Source of the DNA: Corythucha ciliata | Lineage: Eukaryota; Arthropoda; Insecta; Hemiptera; Tingidae | Direction of reading: 5' to 3' | Assembly (NCBI GenBank): GCA_038030265.1 | Contig: CM075943.1 | Coordinates: forward strand, 21,762,001 to 21,826,000 | DNA length: 64,000 nucleotides | In this document: positions 43,853 through 55,469 of the stretch, piece after piece | Layout of the letters: each line of letters opens with the position of its first letter | Position numbering within the stretch: position 1 is the first letter of the stretch | Notes under the pieces: model-generated | Told to the model about the DNA's origin: nothing | Seen by the model: only the letters and a program-made list of their open reading frames with translations | The model's database searches: none | Position numbers and translations under genes: made by a program

Positions 43853-43930
43853 TTCCACCCGTCCATATACCTATGTTAAAGGAGAAGACGGGTGGTAATG
43901 AACTGCTCCATTGCAGAATTTTTTGCAAAT
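43853..43930. mobile_element. Hairpin MITE fragment, CATTTCCACCCGTC family
   Basis: TTTCCACCCGTC pairs with GACGGGTGGTAATG and continues into GAACTGCTCCATTGCAGAAT, as in 30506-30617. The left arm is truncated. Confidence 0.5.
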
Positions 43931-44743
43931 GGAAAAGGCTGTGAAACACATGCAACCAGAATTTAATTGCCAAAGTCTAGTCGTGAGATTGTCGGAGGGG
44001 AGTCGTAAGATTGAGGAAGAGGAGGAGGAGGAGACAAAGGTATAATAGGTATAGCGCAGGCTGATGAAACATAACAACATTAGTGAGTTTTAGCCATCTC
44101 CCGTTAAATCCTCCGGAAACTTTATTTTCCAATTTCAACCAATCAGATGTTTCTTAACCAAGAAACAACGTTAACGTTAGCGTTAGCGGTGGTATGGCTA
44201 AAAGTCTCTATTTTAAAACACGGTTTACTTACACCTAATTTTAGTCTTTACGCGTGCAGCTGAAAAATAAAATAAAACTCTCGGAATTACCAGTGTTTAG
44301 CTTGACGAGAGCCAGAAAAACAAATGCCACAACGCTTCGCATCGGTTCTGTCCAGCAGAAACTGCTTTGAAAGTGCGCTCTCTTAAAAGAGTGCAATTAG
44401 AAGCCACTTATTTCTCACGCTACTTGGAGACTTTTAAATGACAAAGCAATGACACAACAATTAAATGTAATTCTATGAACCTCAATTACGACCTATGTTC
44501 TCCTCTCTGAACGCCTCCGCGAAACTTTTAGCGCGTCATATACCAATTATTGTGCTTAATCCTGTCCGATACGAGTCGAATTTTTCCCACCGTGAGCAAT
44601 GAAATTTGAGGGTTGAAATAATCATTCGGGTGGAAAATAACGTTAATTAACGTTAACGTCAACGGAAAATAGCGTTACAAATTTCACGGGTTTTTTTTTT
44701 TCAAGTTTTCGTTGCTCCATAATGCTTTTATACGAAAACATTA
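43931..44743. other. Mostly unassigned interval; likely TIR element at about 44080-44210
   Basis: GTGAGTTTTAGCCATC near 44083 is partly matched inverted by GGTATGGCTAAAAGTCTC near 44193-44210, suggesting a diverged MITE. No gene seen elsewhere. Confidence 0.4.
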
Positions 44744-44875
44744 AGGCGGCGTTCATATTGTGGCGATGCGATATCGTTTCTACATCACTGTGATACATTT
44801 CCAGTTGTTTCTATCTGTCCTAGGCGCTGTTAATTTCCCAAACGATATCGTATCGCTCTCGTGTGTTCGCCATCC
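44744..44875. mobile_element. Harbinger-like MITE, TTA target duplication
   Basis: AGGCGGCGTTCATATTGTGG and GCGATATCGTTT at the left pair with AAACGATATCGTATCG and GTGTGTTCGCCATCC at the right. TTA lies on both sides (44741-44743, 44876-44878). 132 bp. Confidence 0.65.
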
Positions 44876-45464
44876 TTAGTCGAATCATCATCGATAAAAA
44901 TGCGTTGAAATTTTCGGGAGATGATATGAAGGTAGTCGTGACGGACACACATCACTCCGAAAACAAATTTTCCCCCGTTTTTGAGGTCGCTTGGAGGAAG
45001 TGAGAAACTTTGAACTTAGAAGGTCAATTTTCTCTACAATCGTGGAATTGAGTACAATGGGACAGTCAAGTCTCCCCCCCCCCCAATCAGATGGGCATTC
45101 GGTATTTAAGACGCCTGACCTTGCGTACCCTGCCAGGCAAAGTGAGACATTTTTCGATTATTTCTCACATTGACTCAGGCAAAGTGGTTTTAGTGAGGTG
45201 CTTGCTTGGAAGGTGCCGAATGAGAGTTCGTACTGCCAATCCCCCCAGCCCACCTTTTTTGGTCGTGGGCGATAAACAATGGATGTACGATCTCATCAGG
45301 AGCGCCATCCCATACCCCTCCCGCCCAAAAACACCATAAAACAAATGCTCTGGGGGCCAGTTCAATTATAACTATGCAACAACAGTATAGTTGACGACCA
45401 TTACCAGTACCGACCCGGACATTTGCCGCCCCCGGGCGAGTCTTTCCCCCTCCCCCCGCTGATT

Positions 45465-45975
45465 AAAACTGCTAATTACGAATTTGTCTTTATTTTAGCC
45501 GCGAATTAGAGTTCTTCCTCATTCTAGCCGCTAATAATAAGGCACCGATTTTTCCACATTTCAGCCGTGAATTATTCGTATTCGTCACTCGTCAGGCTGA
45601 GCATTCCCTTATTTCGGCTCATATAACAGATGTTTCACTAATTAAAACGACCGATTTGAAGGCGCTTAAGCAAATGCTCAGCTTGAATGACGACTATGAA
45701 TACGACCATTTTGGACTTTTTCCTAAATTTTATCCGCCTAACAGAGAGCTCATTCCCCATATTTTGCCGCAGATTAGTTCCAATGAAGAAGCCACGAATT
45801 GGCGTTTTCTTCATTTTAACCGTGATTTAGCGTTTTTTCCATCCTTCAGCCTGCTTTTTCTAAATTTCATCTATGAATTAGCGATTTGTCTCCATTTCAG
45901 CCTCAAATTGGAGACTTTTCAATTTTTGCTGTGAATTTGAGTTTTTCCTTGTTTTATAGCCGCTATGATAGGAGC
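45465..45975 (+). repeat. Degenerate ~30-bp array, family D, part 1
   Basis: Loose copies of TTTTCTCAATTTTAGCCGCG followed by AATTAGCG. It stops at the foldback insertion 45978-46782 and resumes directly after it. It is the reverse complement of the array at 54220-55310. 44879-45464 before it shows no gene, only a C-run near 45075. Confidence 0.6.
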
Positions 45976-45977
45976 TA

Positions 45978-46782
45978 GTCCAGTCAAATTATCCGAAAAA
46001 ATCGGCTTATCTTGCAAAAGGTCCAGCATCCTTTTATATTTTTTATCTTGTATATATAGGTAAGGAGTGTTCGAGAAAAAAAATGTAAATTCTAAAACGC
46101 TCGGCACAACTTTTGGCTGCCCAAAAACCACGATTTTTCGGCATTTTGTTTAGTTTTTTTCTAAATATAACTAAAACCATCAGCTTTAGAGGAAATTATC
46201 CCTCACAACACGAAAGGGCATTAAATTTCCTACATCTTTTGCATTCAAAGTATTTTTCTACGACCAATATGGAGGGCTCTACAACCTCTCGGACAATTTT
46301 TCCTGTTATGGTTGAAAGTTTTAAAATCGCACGTTTCCGACCAAAATATGTTCGGAGGATTCATTTCTTGCCGCAACCTTCATCCCTCAATCACTACCAA
46401 CTTTTCAAGCCTCCCCCCCCCCCTACTCGTTTTAATATTTTAAAATCACTTTTTTCGGCCAAGCTGAAACCTTGGCATGTCGGGTCCTCGATGTAGTGAA
46501 TACTCGACACACGAGTCGAGGGTACCATGACGCTTGCTTGCAAGTGTTCATGTGCGTGTGTGTGGAAGTGTGTTGTGTATTCAAAATACTTTGAATACAC
46601 AAGATGTAGGAAATCTAATGCTCTGCCTGTGTTGTAAGGGAGAATTTCCTCAAAAGCCGATGGGCTTAGGAATATTCAGAAAAAACGAAAAAAAAGTGTT
46701 TAAGATAAATATGTACAAGGTAAAAAAAAAAAAAAAAATGACACTGGACTTTTTGCAAGGTAAAATTCTAATTTGACTGGAC
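45978..46782. mobile_element. Foldback DNA element, short copy of the 4086-6710 family
   Basis: Begins GTCCAGTCAAATTATCCG and ends AATTTGACTGGAC with TA on both sides (45976-45977, 46783-46784). The left arm matches 4086-5060; the right arm is shortened (about 46574-46782). It carries the same internal blocks, such as CGGGTCCTCGA and GACGCTTGCTTGCAAGTGTT. 805 bp, no SINE inside. Confidence 0.75.
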
Positions 46783-46784
46783 TA

Positions 46785-47460
46785 AGCAATTTTTCCTAAT
46801 TTTATCCGTGAATTAGTGATTTTTTCAACTTTTAGGAATGAATTAGGGCTTTTTATCACTCGAGCTCATGAAGTCACAAATTGGTGCTTAGCGGCGAATT
46901 AGCGTTTTGTCTCAATTTCATAGGTGAATTAATGATTTTTCTCCAATTTATCCACGGCTTTTAGCTTTTGCGTTTTCGTCATTTTAGCCACGAATTACTG
47001 CTTTTTCTCAACTTTATCCGTGAATTTATCTCTTTTCCTCAATTTTAGCCGTGAAGTATCGTTTTATCCAGTGATGTGAATTAGCTATTTTTCTCAATTT
47101 CGGTCTCGAAGTTGCCTCGAGTAACCGCTGTAATTGGCGTTTACTCAAGATAAGCTGGGTCTGATGAGCGCTTTTTCACAATTTGTTGTTGCAAATTAAG
47201 CATCAATTTTAGCCGATAATTACCGCTTTTACTCAGTTTTAGCCGCGAATAAGAGGATTTCCTAAAATTGATCAATGGGCCAGCGTTTTTATCTATTTTA
47301 GCTTTTTAGCTGTTTTAGCTTTCTTTCTCAGTTTTAGTTTAGCCGCCTATTTAGGGCCTATACCTACTTATAGAAACTTGCGGGGTTTGATATCTAGTGT
47401 ATTTTTCTTAATTGTAGCGGCAAATGAGAGCCCGTCCTCACTATTAGCCGTGAATCAATG
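46785..47460 (+). repeat. Degenerate ~30-bp array, family D, part 2
   Basis: Continuation of 45465-45975, with units such as TTTTAGCCGCGAATAAGAGG and CAATTTTAGCCGTGAAGTAT. Confidence 0.6.
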
Positions 47461-47893
47461 CTTCAAAACCTAAAAATTACGACGTGAATCTCAGAGCTCC
47501 AACAACGAGAAGCTCCGCGTATATAGTTCCCCCTCTGAATCCGGTCGCTGAATACATGTTTTTATATATACTAATTCTTTGTTTTTGTTACGCCCCCTTC
47601 GTCGTCATTTGTTTCAGAGAGTGAATCGACCATTATACACCCCCCTACCTACCTACTTTTCTGGATCAATTGGGTGACCAATCAGGGTCCCGGGGCAAGC
47701 TCCTCGGGGGCCCCTGATCTTAGTCTCAAGGGCTGGTACTGCCTCGCGATTTTTCTGGGTAAGCACTTCGCATAACGGCTTGACTCACGAAATAATATGG
47801 GTAAATTAAAAAGCTGTTAACTGTAAGTAAATGCTCACACCTCACAAGTGTGCTGTGCATCGAGTACAAGAGGCCATGGGTGTCCCATGAGCA
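47461..47893. other. Non-coding interval, no recognisable feature
   Basis: Contains GGTCCCGGGGCAAGCTCC and similar GC-rich stretches. No gene seen. Confidence 0.35.
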
Positions 47894-49744
47894 CAGGGGC
47901 GTAGCGTGACATTTTGATGCCCGGAGCGGTGATGTCCCCCCCCCCACTATAAAAACGTATCACGCTACTCGCCTCAATCGGAAATCATCTAGGGCTTAGA
48001 GTAGGGGAAACTTTCAGGGTTCTCAGGGAAATTTTCTCCCAAACATCGTATTCAATTTACCAGAGACCGGGGAAGGACCATGCCCTATTTATATACCTAT
48101 TTAACATTATACGCCTTTTTTCGGAATAAACAGACTGTGGTGTCAGATTCTTGGCGTGTGAATGTTTCTCGGGGCAAAAATCAGCAGTTTCATATAGTCT
48201 CTGTGAGCTAGATTTACCCATTTGTAATAATTAAACAAATGTGATGAACGATCAATGATGGGGGGGGGGGGTTCCGGAGAGAACCAACTTCACGATAATG
48301 GGTCTTCAAGAAAACGATTTCGTGGGGTTCGGCTTGGCTTGGCTTACATGAAAAACACAACCTTCGAGGGTCCGGCTTTTCAAAAAACACTTTCGCGGGT
48401 TTAACTCCTGAAACCCCTAATTTCGAGGATTGACTCTGAGTAGAACCAACTTCACAGGTTTTGCGCTTCAATAAACCAATCTCAAGGGCTTTAGTCGTTC
48501 AAAAAACCAGTCTTGAGGGTTAGTATCTTCAAACAACAGAATTCGCGGAACTTGGCATACTCAAAATACCAATTTTGGGGGTTATTTGGTTCAATAAAAA
48601 ACAATTTTACGGATTCGGCTCTGCATAAAAACAATTTTTCTTCCAAGACTTCAATTCCGTGAGGTTGGCTCTGTCAAATTCTGCCAGCTTACACTTGGCG
48701 TGCGGAGGGTCGGAGCGTGTTTGCGTGGAACACTGACCGGGTGTGGGATGCAACCCGCAGCCCCTAGCACGATCTAGCCAGTTCTTTAACTGTTTTGCCT
48801 CCAAAAGAGAGCCATGGCATCGCTCAAGACTCAGCTTGCGGTCAACTTCATTGTAGTTTTTACGCCTCCTCCTACCAACTCTAATAGTCGTTATACTGTT
48901 ATAGATAGCTCTTGGGGGTGCCCTGGTCTGCAATGGACCATTTTGTGCGGTTTTGGTGCCTCTTGCAGTGACGAATCCTCAGAGCAAGCGAGGCAACCCT
49001 AAATTTTTGGGGCGATTTTCAAGTTTTTTTCGTGGGTAATTTTTTGAATTTGGAACGTTTCGTCGTTAACTAAGAACTTTGTTTTTTGAAATATTAATAA
49101 TTAATTGTTAATTATTATTTTTGATTTTTTTTTCAAATTCCGTTATTTTATTTTGTTTACAAGCCAAATAAAATAATAGGAAGGAAGCAATTATTATCCC
49201 TCTCATCATAAACAAGAAAGATGTGAGGCACTTCAGAGCGATCGGCAAACCGACAATTCACGAAGGCAGGCCTTACCGTTGGGAGAAGCGGTTTGAATTC
49301 CGCTTGCAGGGACGATGCCAGTATAAGTCCAAAATGCTAAATTTCGGAAGTTTTACTTCAACATTTCTATCCCAATTGAGCTCATTAATTGAATTAAAGC
49401 GATAAATGAGTCCAATCGTCTTTCTTTTAATGCCAAAAATTGGTTTTTATTCATCTCAGATCTCAGATTCTTTTCTCACAAACCCCTCAAGTCCTCTTGG
49501 TAGACCTGAAGCCACGATTTCTTTCACGGAGCACCTAGCAACTATGGGGACTGGGCAGTTGAAAATAGATGTGGAGTGTTTTGTACCGGTGGTGCGCAAA
49601 AGGAGTCAATATTTACCCCAACTGTGCTCGGTTCTTTAACTTATTCACGTTAAAATAAATAAAAGCCTCCGCCGGCTGATGCCCTATTTCGAATGATGCC
49701 CGGGGCGGGCCGCCCCACCGCCCCCCCCATACGCTACGCCACTG
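47894..49744. mobile_element. Possible TIR element with CAGGGGCGTAGCGT / ACGCTACGCCACTG ends
   Basis: The left end CAGGGGCGTAGCGTGAC is matched inverted by ACGCTACGCCACTG at the right. Both ends are next to C-runs (about 47937 and 49724), and both have a GATGCCCGG block nearby. No clear 8-bp target duplication and no transposase. The interior contains a family B array. It could be two independent fragments. Confidence 0.4.
48285..48690 (-). repeat. Degenerate ~30-bp array, family B
   Basis: Units such as GAACCAACTTCACAGGTTTT and ACCAATTTTGGGGGTTATTT with CTTCAA/CTCAAAA spacers. Confidence 0.55.
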
Positions 49745-50107
49745 CATTGACTGAGTGGAAGTGTTCCTTTTCCTCCCCTCCGCCACGCACTTCTTCTTCC
49801 TCTATCCTCCGGCGAGAACGACTTCTATCCATTCTTTCTCTTCTTGTATTCCCTCTTCACCACTCGCCCTCAAGCAGTGCAATGACCGTGATCGCGCCGG
49901 TGTATCCTGTAATCACGTGCCTGAAAAACCTCTTTCTCAAAGGTATATACGTAGTTGAAATCTACCATTTCTTCAATGTCTTGAGCATTGTTTTTTTAAG
50001 TGTAGGCTCTTACTAGTCACTACATATAGGATATCCTTGGTGTCTGAGGCAAAATTCTGTAATACTGAACCACTGTTATGTAGGATATTTAGAGCATAGG
50101 ACTGAAC
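49745..50107. other. Region upstream of the GGT-like gene
   Basis: Presumed 5' UTR and promoter region. I see no certain TATA box. The 107-residue frame 49693-50016 spans pyrimidine-rich sequence and is not supported. Confidence 0.35.
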
Positions 50108-52353
50108 ATGGACCCACCTTTTCCGCTGGACGATTTCTCTTCAAGCAACTCAAGGAGTAAGCCAAAATTAGAGTTTTTTCCGCCTGCACCTTACCTTACT
50201 TGCATTGTTTTGTTAAGATTATTATTCGGAAACTACACCTCTTCAGCGTGACAAAATTAGAGACAGCAGTTTTAACGTCATTAGTGGTTGTTTCGCTGTT
50301 CTAACTGCCATAATTTCGGTAGCGCTTGGGATTCACCTCTATTCTGGGAATCAGCAAGTACAATGTTACCCCTCCCCGTCCCCCGACCAACCTAATACAC
50401 CACAATGTCAATAAGGTTTGAGCTCTTGACAAATTATTTCACATAGGTAACACCGCACGGAGCCCTTGTCTCCGACAGCTCGGAATGCACCCGACTCGGC
50501 CAAGAAGTGCTAGAAGAACGAGGCAATGCGGTCGATGCGAGCGTGGCCATCACTTTGTGTCTTTCAGTTGTGAAACCCCACTTGAACAGCATTGGAGGGT
50601 GAGTATCGTTTAAGGTTTATATTATCCTTCAAACGTACGGTTTTAATATTTCAACTATTTCGCCGAATAATTTTTAATTGTTCTTTTTTCTTTATGTGTC
50701 CCAGCAATTAATTAATTGCAAATTAGACGACCCTTGTCTTAGGACTTTTCAACGGATTACTCCCCCCTCACCGCACTCCCTCGAATTCACTGCAGGGTGA
50801 CTAGGGTGGTGCGGTGAGGGGGGAGTAATCCCTTGAAAAGTCCTAAGACAAGGGTCGTCTAATTTGCAATTAATTTTTAATTGGTTTTGGTTACAGATCA
50901 GGTGTAATGCTCATATACGATCATAGGATTGGCAATGTCGTCGACTGTTTGGATTTTAGACCGGGTAAAACCTCCCTTTATCCTAACATTGGAGTGCCTG
51001 GCTTGTTGAAAGGTTTGTACGTCGCCCACGAAAATTATGGCAACATGAAATGGAAGCACATCGTTAAAAGAGTAGCCGCCTTGGCGAGGTGAGAGATATT
51101 AATTAGGGTCAACTCTGGAAAACCTAAACGAGATTTTCCTTAGGAATGGATTTGTGGTTTCAGAAAGTTTGTTCCTGTCACGTGCAAATATAAAGGCTTC
51201 AAGCCGAGTTAGTAATTTAGATCAATGGATGCACCAACTTAATCTCGGCAGCATTTCAAGAAATCTACCGCTGGCATCGGCTCTTGATATTATTGCAGAA
51301 AGAGGGGCCGTAGGTAGAAGAAAACATCGTGTAGATTCACAAGTGCTGTCTCGTAAATTTGTTCACTTCAACACTTTCAGAGTTTTACAATGGAGAGATT
51401 TCAAAAGACCTCCGTGATTACTTCTCGGAAAGGGATCTGAAAGATTACACAATTGGTCGAGGAGGATGCCAAGAAAAATCCCGTGAAGGATACAAGTTTT
51501 TCACCACAGGAAACTATTCAGGTGGACCTCGTTTGATCGACGCCCTGTCTTGGGTTAAATTCGAGCCAAACGCAACCCCGCTGGCATCTCTGCTAAATCT
51601 GAGAGGTTGGCGATGTCCTAGCTTTTCTAAAAACTTCTCTTCGGAAGCTAGTTCAATGCTGGAATGACTTCATGACTTGCTTTTATTTCCATAAAGATGT
51701 TGTTCACGTCGATGAACCTTATCATGCGGGAGTAGCAGTGAACGTTATGGACCACCAAGATCTTTATGTTTCTGTAATAAGGTGCGTAACACATATTTCA
51801 ATGTCGAAGTATATTTCATAATTTACAAAACTGTCATTTAGTGGACTCGGTGAAGTTCTCGGATCTCAAATTTTAACATCAAGAGGTTTTATATTGAATT
51901 CTTCTCCAATCAATTCATCGAGGAGGGAAAGTTATTCTGTACCGTTTACACCATTGGTAGCAGTACAGAAGGACGTGTGCGGTGAAAGACTTGTGCTTGG
52001 TTAGTGATCGTTTTTTAAAAAAATGTTGGGTTCTCTATTTTTATGTCCTATTTTCAGGAAGCACCGATTACCGGGATGTTCTCCAGTTGATCATGTTCAA
52101 GTTGGCCTCTCAAGTGGATTTGCAGACAGCCGTCGAAAATCCGCGAGTGCGTCTAAAAAGTAACCTTATTGAACTAGAAGAGGTCCATGCTCCGTCTTTC
52201 AGTCTTGAAGACAAAGAACAGTTAATTGACCAAGGGAACAGGCTGTCATCGGCTACGCTGCCTTATCCAAGTTTGAACGTTGTTCAAAGAATCAACGACA
52301 CATTCTTTGCATATGCTGATTCGCGAGGTCAAGGCCTGGCTCTGACGTTATAA
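50108..52353 (+). CDS. Gamma-glutamyltransferase-like type II membrane protein (GGT7-like), eight exons, one frameshift
   Basis: Exons with GT-AG borders and consistent phases: 50108-50156, 50218-50357, 50447-50598, 50897-51088, 51144-51313, 51381-51781, 51842-51999, 52058-52353. Exon 2 encodes one membrane helix (VISGCFAVLTAIISVALGI) after a short cytosolic tail. Exon 3 has VTPHGALVSDSSECTRLGQE and GNAVDASVAITLCLSVV, the hallmark of the N-terminal nucleophile GGT family; exon 4 has GVPGLLKGLYVAHENYG. GGTs cleave gamma-glutamyl bonds of glutathione outside the cell. Here the usual T-[TA]-H-x-S-V nucleophile motif is replaced by YHAGVAV, and the later GG substrate loop by GSTDYRD, so activity is doubtful, as for GGT7-like proteins. 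The exons total 1558 nt, one more than a multiple of three, because the frame changes near 51595-51612. Expected length is about 518 residues. Confidence 0.8.
50706..50884. mobile_element. Hairpin MITE in GGT-like intron 3
   Basis: Arms GCAAATTAGACGACCCTTGT to CTCACCGCAC (50717-50774) and their inverted copy (50808-50869) differ at about one base over some 60 bp, around a loop of about 33 bp. The element ends about 12 bases before the acceptor AG at 50895-50896. Confidence 0.75.
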
Positions 52354-52633
52354 CCGTGATGTCTTTTTAGAGGCGCATGATGAGAGAGTGTGGAAAAAAG
52401 AAGCGATCTACTGCAGCTGACAGTGAATATAATGGTAAAACTTTGCGTAATTCGTTTGAAAATCTGAAACATTTTTAGAGGCAGCATCATGATGAAGGCA
52501 GCAACCTTATTTTGAAATTTTCGACTACCTGCGCCTTAGCTTTTGTATTTCAGCCGTTCTCAAAACCTATATTTATGTTAGGACATCAAATTATTTATTT
52601 GGGGTTTTTAGTTTAATTATTGTAGAATATTAC

Positions 52634-52639
52634 AATAAA
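52634..52639 (+). terminator. Polyadenylation signal of the GGT-like gene
   Basis: AATAAA about 280 bp after the stop codon at 52351-52353, in an AT-rich 3' UTR. Confidence 0.6.
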
Positions 52640-52648
52640 TACAACCCT

Positions 52649-52826
52649 AAAGCGGCCCATGCACGTACAATAAATATTGCGCAAACTAGGGGTTGTACAA
52701 TAAAATTGAACGCCGTTTGTTGCACAATATAATGAACAACCTATTTTTTATCCGTAAACATTTGGAAACAAAATATTCTACAAATTTATCGTGCAATAAT
52801 TATTGTACGTCTATGGACCCCTTTAA
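52649..52826. mobile_element. MITE with imperfect inverted ends, GCACGTACAATAAATATTG
   Basis: AAAGCGGCCCATGCACGTAC at the left pairs imperfectly with GTACGTCTATGGACCCCTTT at the right. CAATAATTATTGTACG and CGTACAATAAATATTG are the inner arms. It lies just downstream of the GGT-like polyadenylation signal. Confidence 0.55.
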
Positions 52827-53196
52827 ATTACCTGGAATTTATTTTTCTGACTGATTGTGATTCACTAGAATTGGTGGGCTGGGCAATTACGAAACATTTT
52901 CCAGCGATGGGCAAGATATCCTCCCACCTTCACCATCAATGCCACTACCAAAACCATATTAAACACGTAAGCTTAAGCGTGACTCGTTGTAACCGCGGAG
53001 ACGTAACTGACGATTCCTCGCAGTCACCTCTTCCTTCAGCTACGTTTTCGGGGGGTGCCGGGTGATTTTTTTGTGTGTCAGTAAATTAGGATGTCCCGAA
53101 CGTAATCATCTAGCAAAATGTGAACTCAAGGCATGAAGTCCAAATCGGTTGTCTTCTTATTTGACATTTCGAGGGGAAAAAGGGTTCATTATTCTT

Positions 53197-55464
53197 CAGA
53201 GGCGTAGGTACGGGGGGGGGATATGGGGGATAGATCCCCCCCCCCCAGAGCTTCAAGTATACGAACGAAGGAGCACTAGTACCATAACGAAGAGCCCCAT
53301 ACAATCTCCAAAAATGAGCGTTTCACGTTGAAGTTAGGTTTAGCAGATTTTCTGGACTTGAAGAAGCCCAAAAAGGTCCGAGTACCTCCAGCTTTTTCCT
53401 AGGACTTCAGACCCAACGCATTAGTGTCCCAATGTACGGGGGGGGGGGGTCGACCCGGACCATCTATCAGACAAAAATCGGTAATATTCGTGGCTATAGC
53501 TGCTAAAAAGCGCTGATTCATGGTCTCACGATGAAACTTCCAGACTAAAATTAAGAAAAAAATTGCTGATTCGCAGTACATGGAGGCAACGCAAAAGTGT
53601 TGTACTTGGGGAAACCCGTTGGAAACGCTACTAATTGAGAAACATCACTGATTTATAATTTAAAAATGATGATTTTTTGACAGAAATGGATGGATAGATG
53701 TAAATTTTTTGGTTTGAAAAAGGTTTGAACAAAAAAATTTACAATCACAATTTAAATGGGGAACTTGCACATTTTTCAATCACTGGTGTTTCTTGAAGAG
53801 GGCTCTTCAACAAGACAATTGCCCACATTAAACATTGAAATCAATAAAAGGTTTTTTTTAGGCGAATTTTTAAAAAATTTGAGTGAGGGTTTGATTACGT
53901 CAAATGGCAGTCACTGAAATGGATGGTGTGAGGAAGAAGGAGGAAGACGCGTTTTCTGGGATTTAATTTTTCTTGTTATTTGTAAACAAAACATTTTAGA
54001 GTCCTCAAATGCTTCAAAACTGCTCTTTGAGGTAACTTTTCCCTCGCACTATCCATCCCCGCCTGAAGAACTTTGAAATTTATTTTAAAACCACCAGACG
54101 CACCAATCGGGCTGCAACCACCGTTGATATCGTTGTCCGCATGGGCCAATTCACTGGTATACTCCCCCCCCCCCCAATCGGGCATTCATGCAAGTTCCCC
54201 ATTCGCACCTTCTGAAGGCATTATTGTGGCTAAAATTCAGAAAAATGGAAAATTTATGCATGGCTATAGTATAATGTTAAAAAATACGCTGATTCACGGC
54301 TAGAACTGCCGTGAAGCAATAATCTATACCCATAAAAGTTATATAAAATTGCTAATGCGGTGGTAAAATGTGAAAAACAGCTAATTTGCTGGTAATACAT
54401 ATTTGGAAAATAATATAATCAGCCTGCCCCCCCCCTATTCTGTAACTCATAACGCGTGCGTTAGAAAAATTTCTCAGCTGATTTCTTTCATTTATTCTTC
54501 TTGTTAATTTCGCTAACGCACGCGTTAAAAGTTACAGAATTGGGGGGAATCAAAATTAAGAGAAAGGTTAATTTTAAGCCTAAAAATTGAGAAAATTGCT
54601 AATTCGCGGCTAAAAATGGAAAAACTCGCCAATATACTGCTAAAATTGCGCCAAACGCCAATTTGTGACTGAAATTGAGAAAATTCGCTAATCACCGGTT
54701 TGAAACGCTACGACGCGTCGCCACTACAATTTTAAAAAAGCTCTAATTCGCGGTTTAAATTGAGAAAAATTCTAATTTGCGCCAAAAACTGAATATACGC
54801 CAATTTGCGGATTCATTTTTCCAGGCTGAAATTGAAAAAAAGTGCCAATTTATGGCAATAGGTGAAGAAACCGCTAATTCGCGAGTAAACTGAGAAAAAT
54901 CGCTCATGCATTGCGTATGGTGAACCAAAAAAATCCTAATTCGTGAAAAGTCCCTCTATTTTGCGGCTAGTATTGAGGAAAACACTTGAGAGAAACGTTA
55001 ATTTCCAGCTAAAACTGAGAAAAGTGATAATTTCCTGGTAAAAAAATTTAAAAAATAGGTAATATGCTGCTAAAATTGAGGAAAACGCCAAAACTCGTGG
55101 ATAATTAAGAAACATCGCTCACGGGATAAAAACGATACTTTGATGCTAAAGTTATTGAGAAAATGCGCAAATTCATGGCTATGGGAGGGGGTGGGGCAAA
55201 ACCGCTAATCTGCGGCGGAAATTGAGAAGAACGATACACTCGCCAAAAATTGAGAAAAGCGCTAATTATTTGCGGGTAGAGTCCAAAAATCGCCCTCAAC
55301 TGAGAGATTGACGCTATGATGAGGCCACCAAGGTGTCCAGATTGAAGAGTGTTCTGGCTGGGTAGAATGATGACTAATATGTGAAGTTACCCCCCCCTCC
55401 TCTCACCCTTACGAGATTTCAATCTGATCCCCCCCCCCAGGACAAATTCCTTCCTACGCCATTG
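53197..55464. mobile_element. Possible TIR element with CAGAGGCGTAGG / CCTACGCCATTG ends
   Basis: The ends are inverted copies, each followed inwards by a G/C homopolymer (53210 and about 55428), as at 47894 and 49744. No target duplication is evident. The interior holds a family C array and further G/C runs (53237, 53438, 54165, 54426, 55390). No transposase. Confidence 0.4.
54220..55310 (-). repeat. Degenerate ~30-bp array, family C (reverse of D)
   Basis: Many loose copies of GCTAATTCGCGGCTAAAATT followed by GAGAAAAA, with spacing near 30 bp. Scattered units also lie at 53490-53580. An unrelated inverted GCTAACGCACGCGTTA/TAACGCGTGCGTTAG pair sits at about 54450-54530. Confidence 0.65.
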
Positions 55465-55469
55465 TATAA

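Noticed and set aside
47894..49744. hAT element with 8-bp target duplication
   Set aside because: The flanking octamers CATGAGCA and CATTGACT do not match, and no transposase is present; left as a possible TIR element only.
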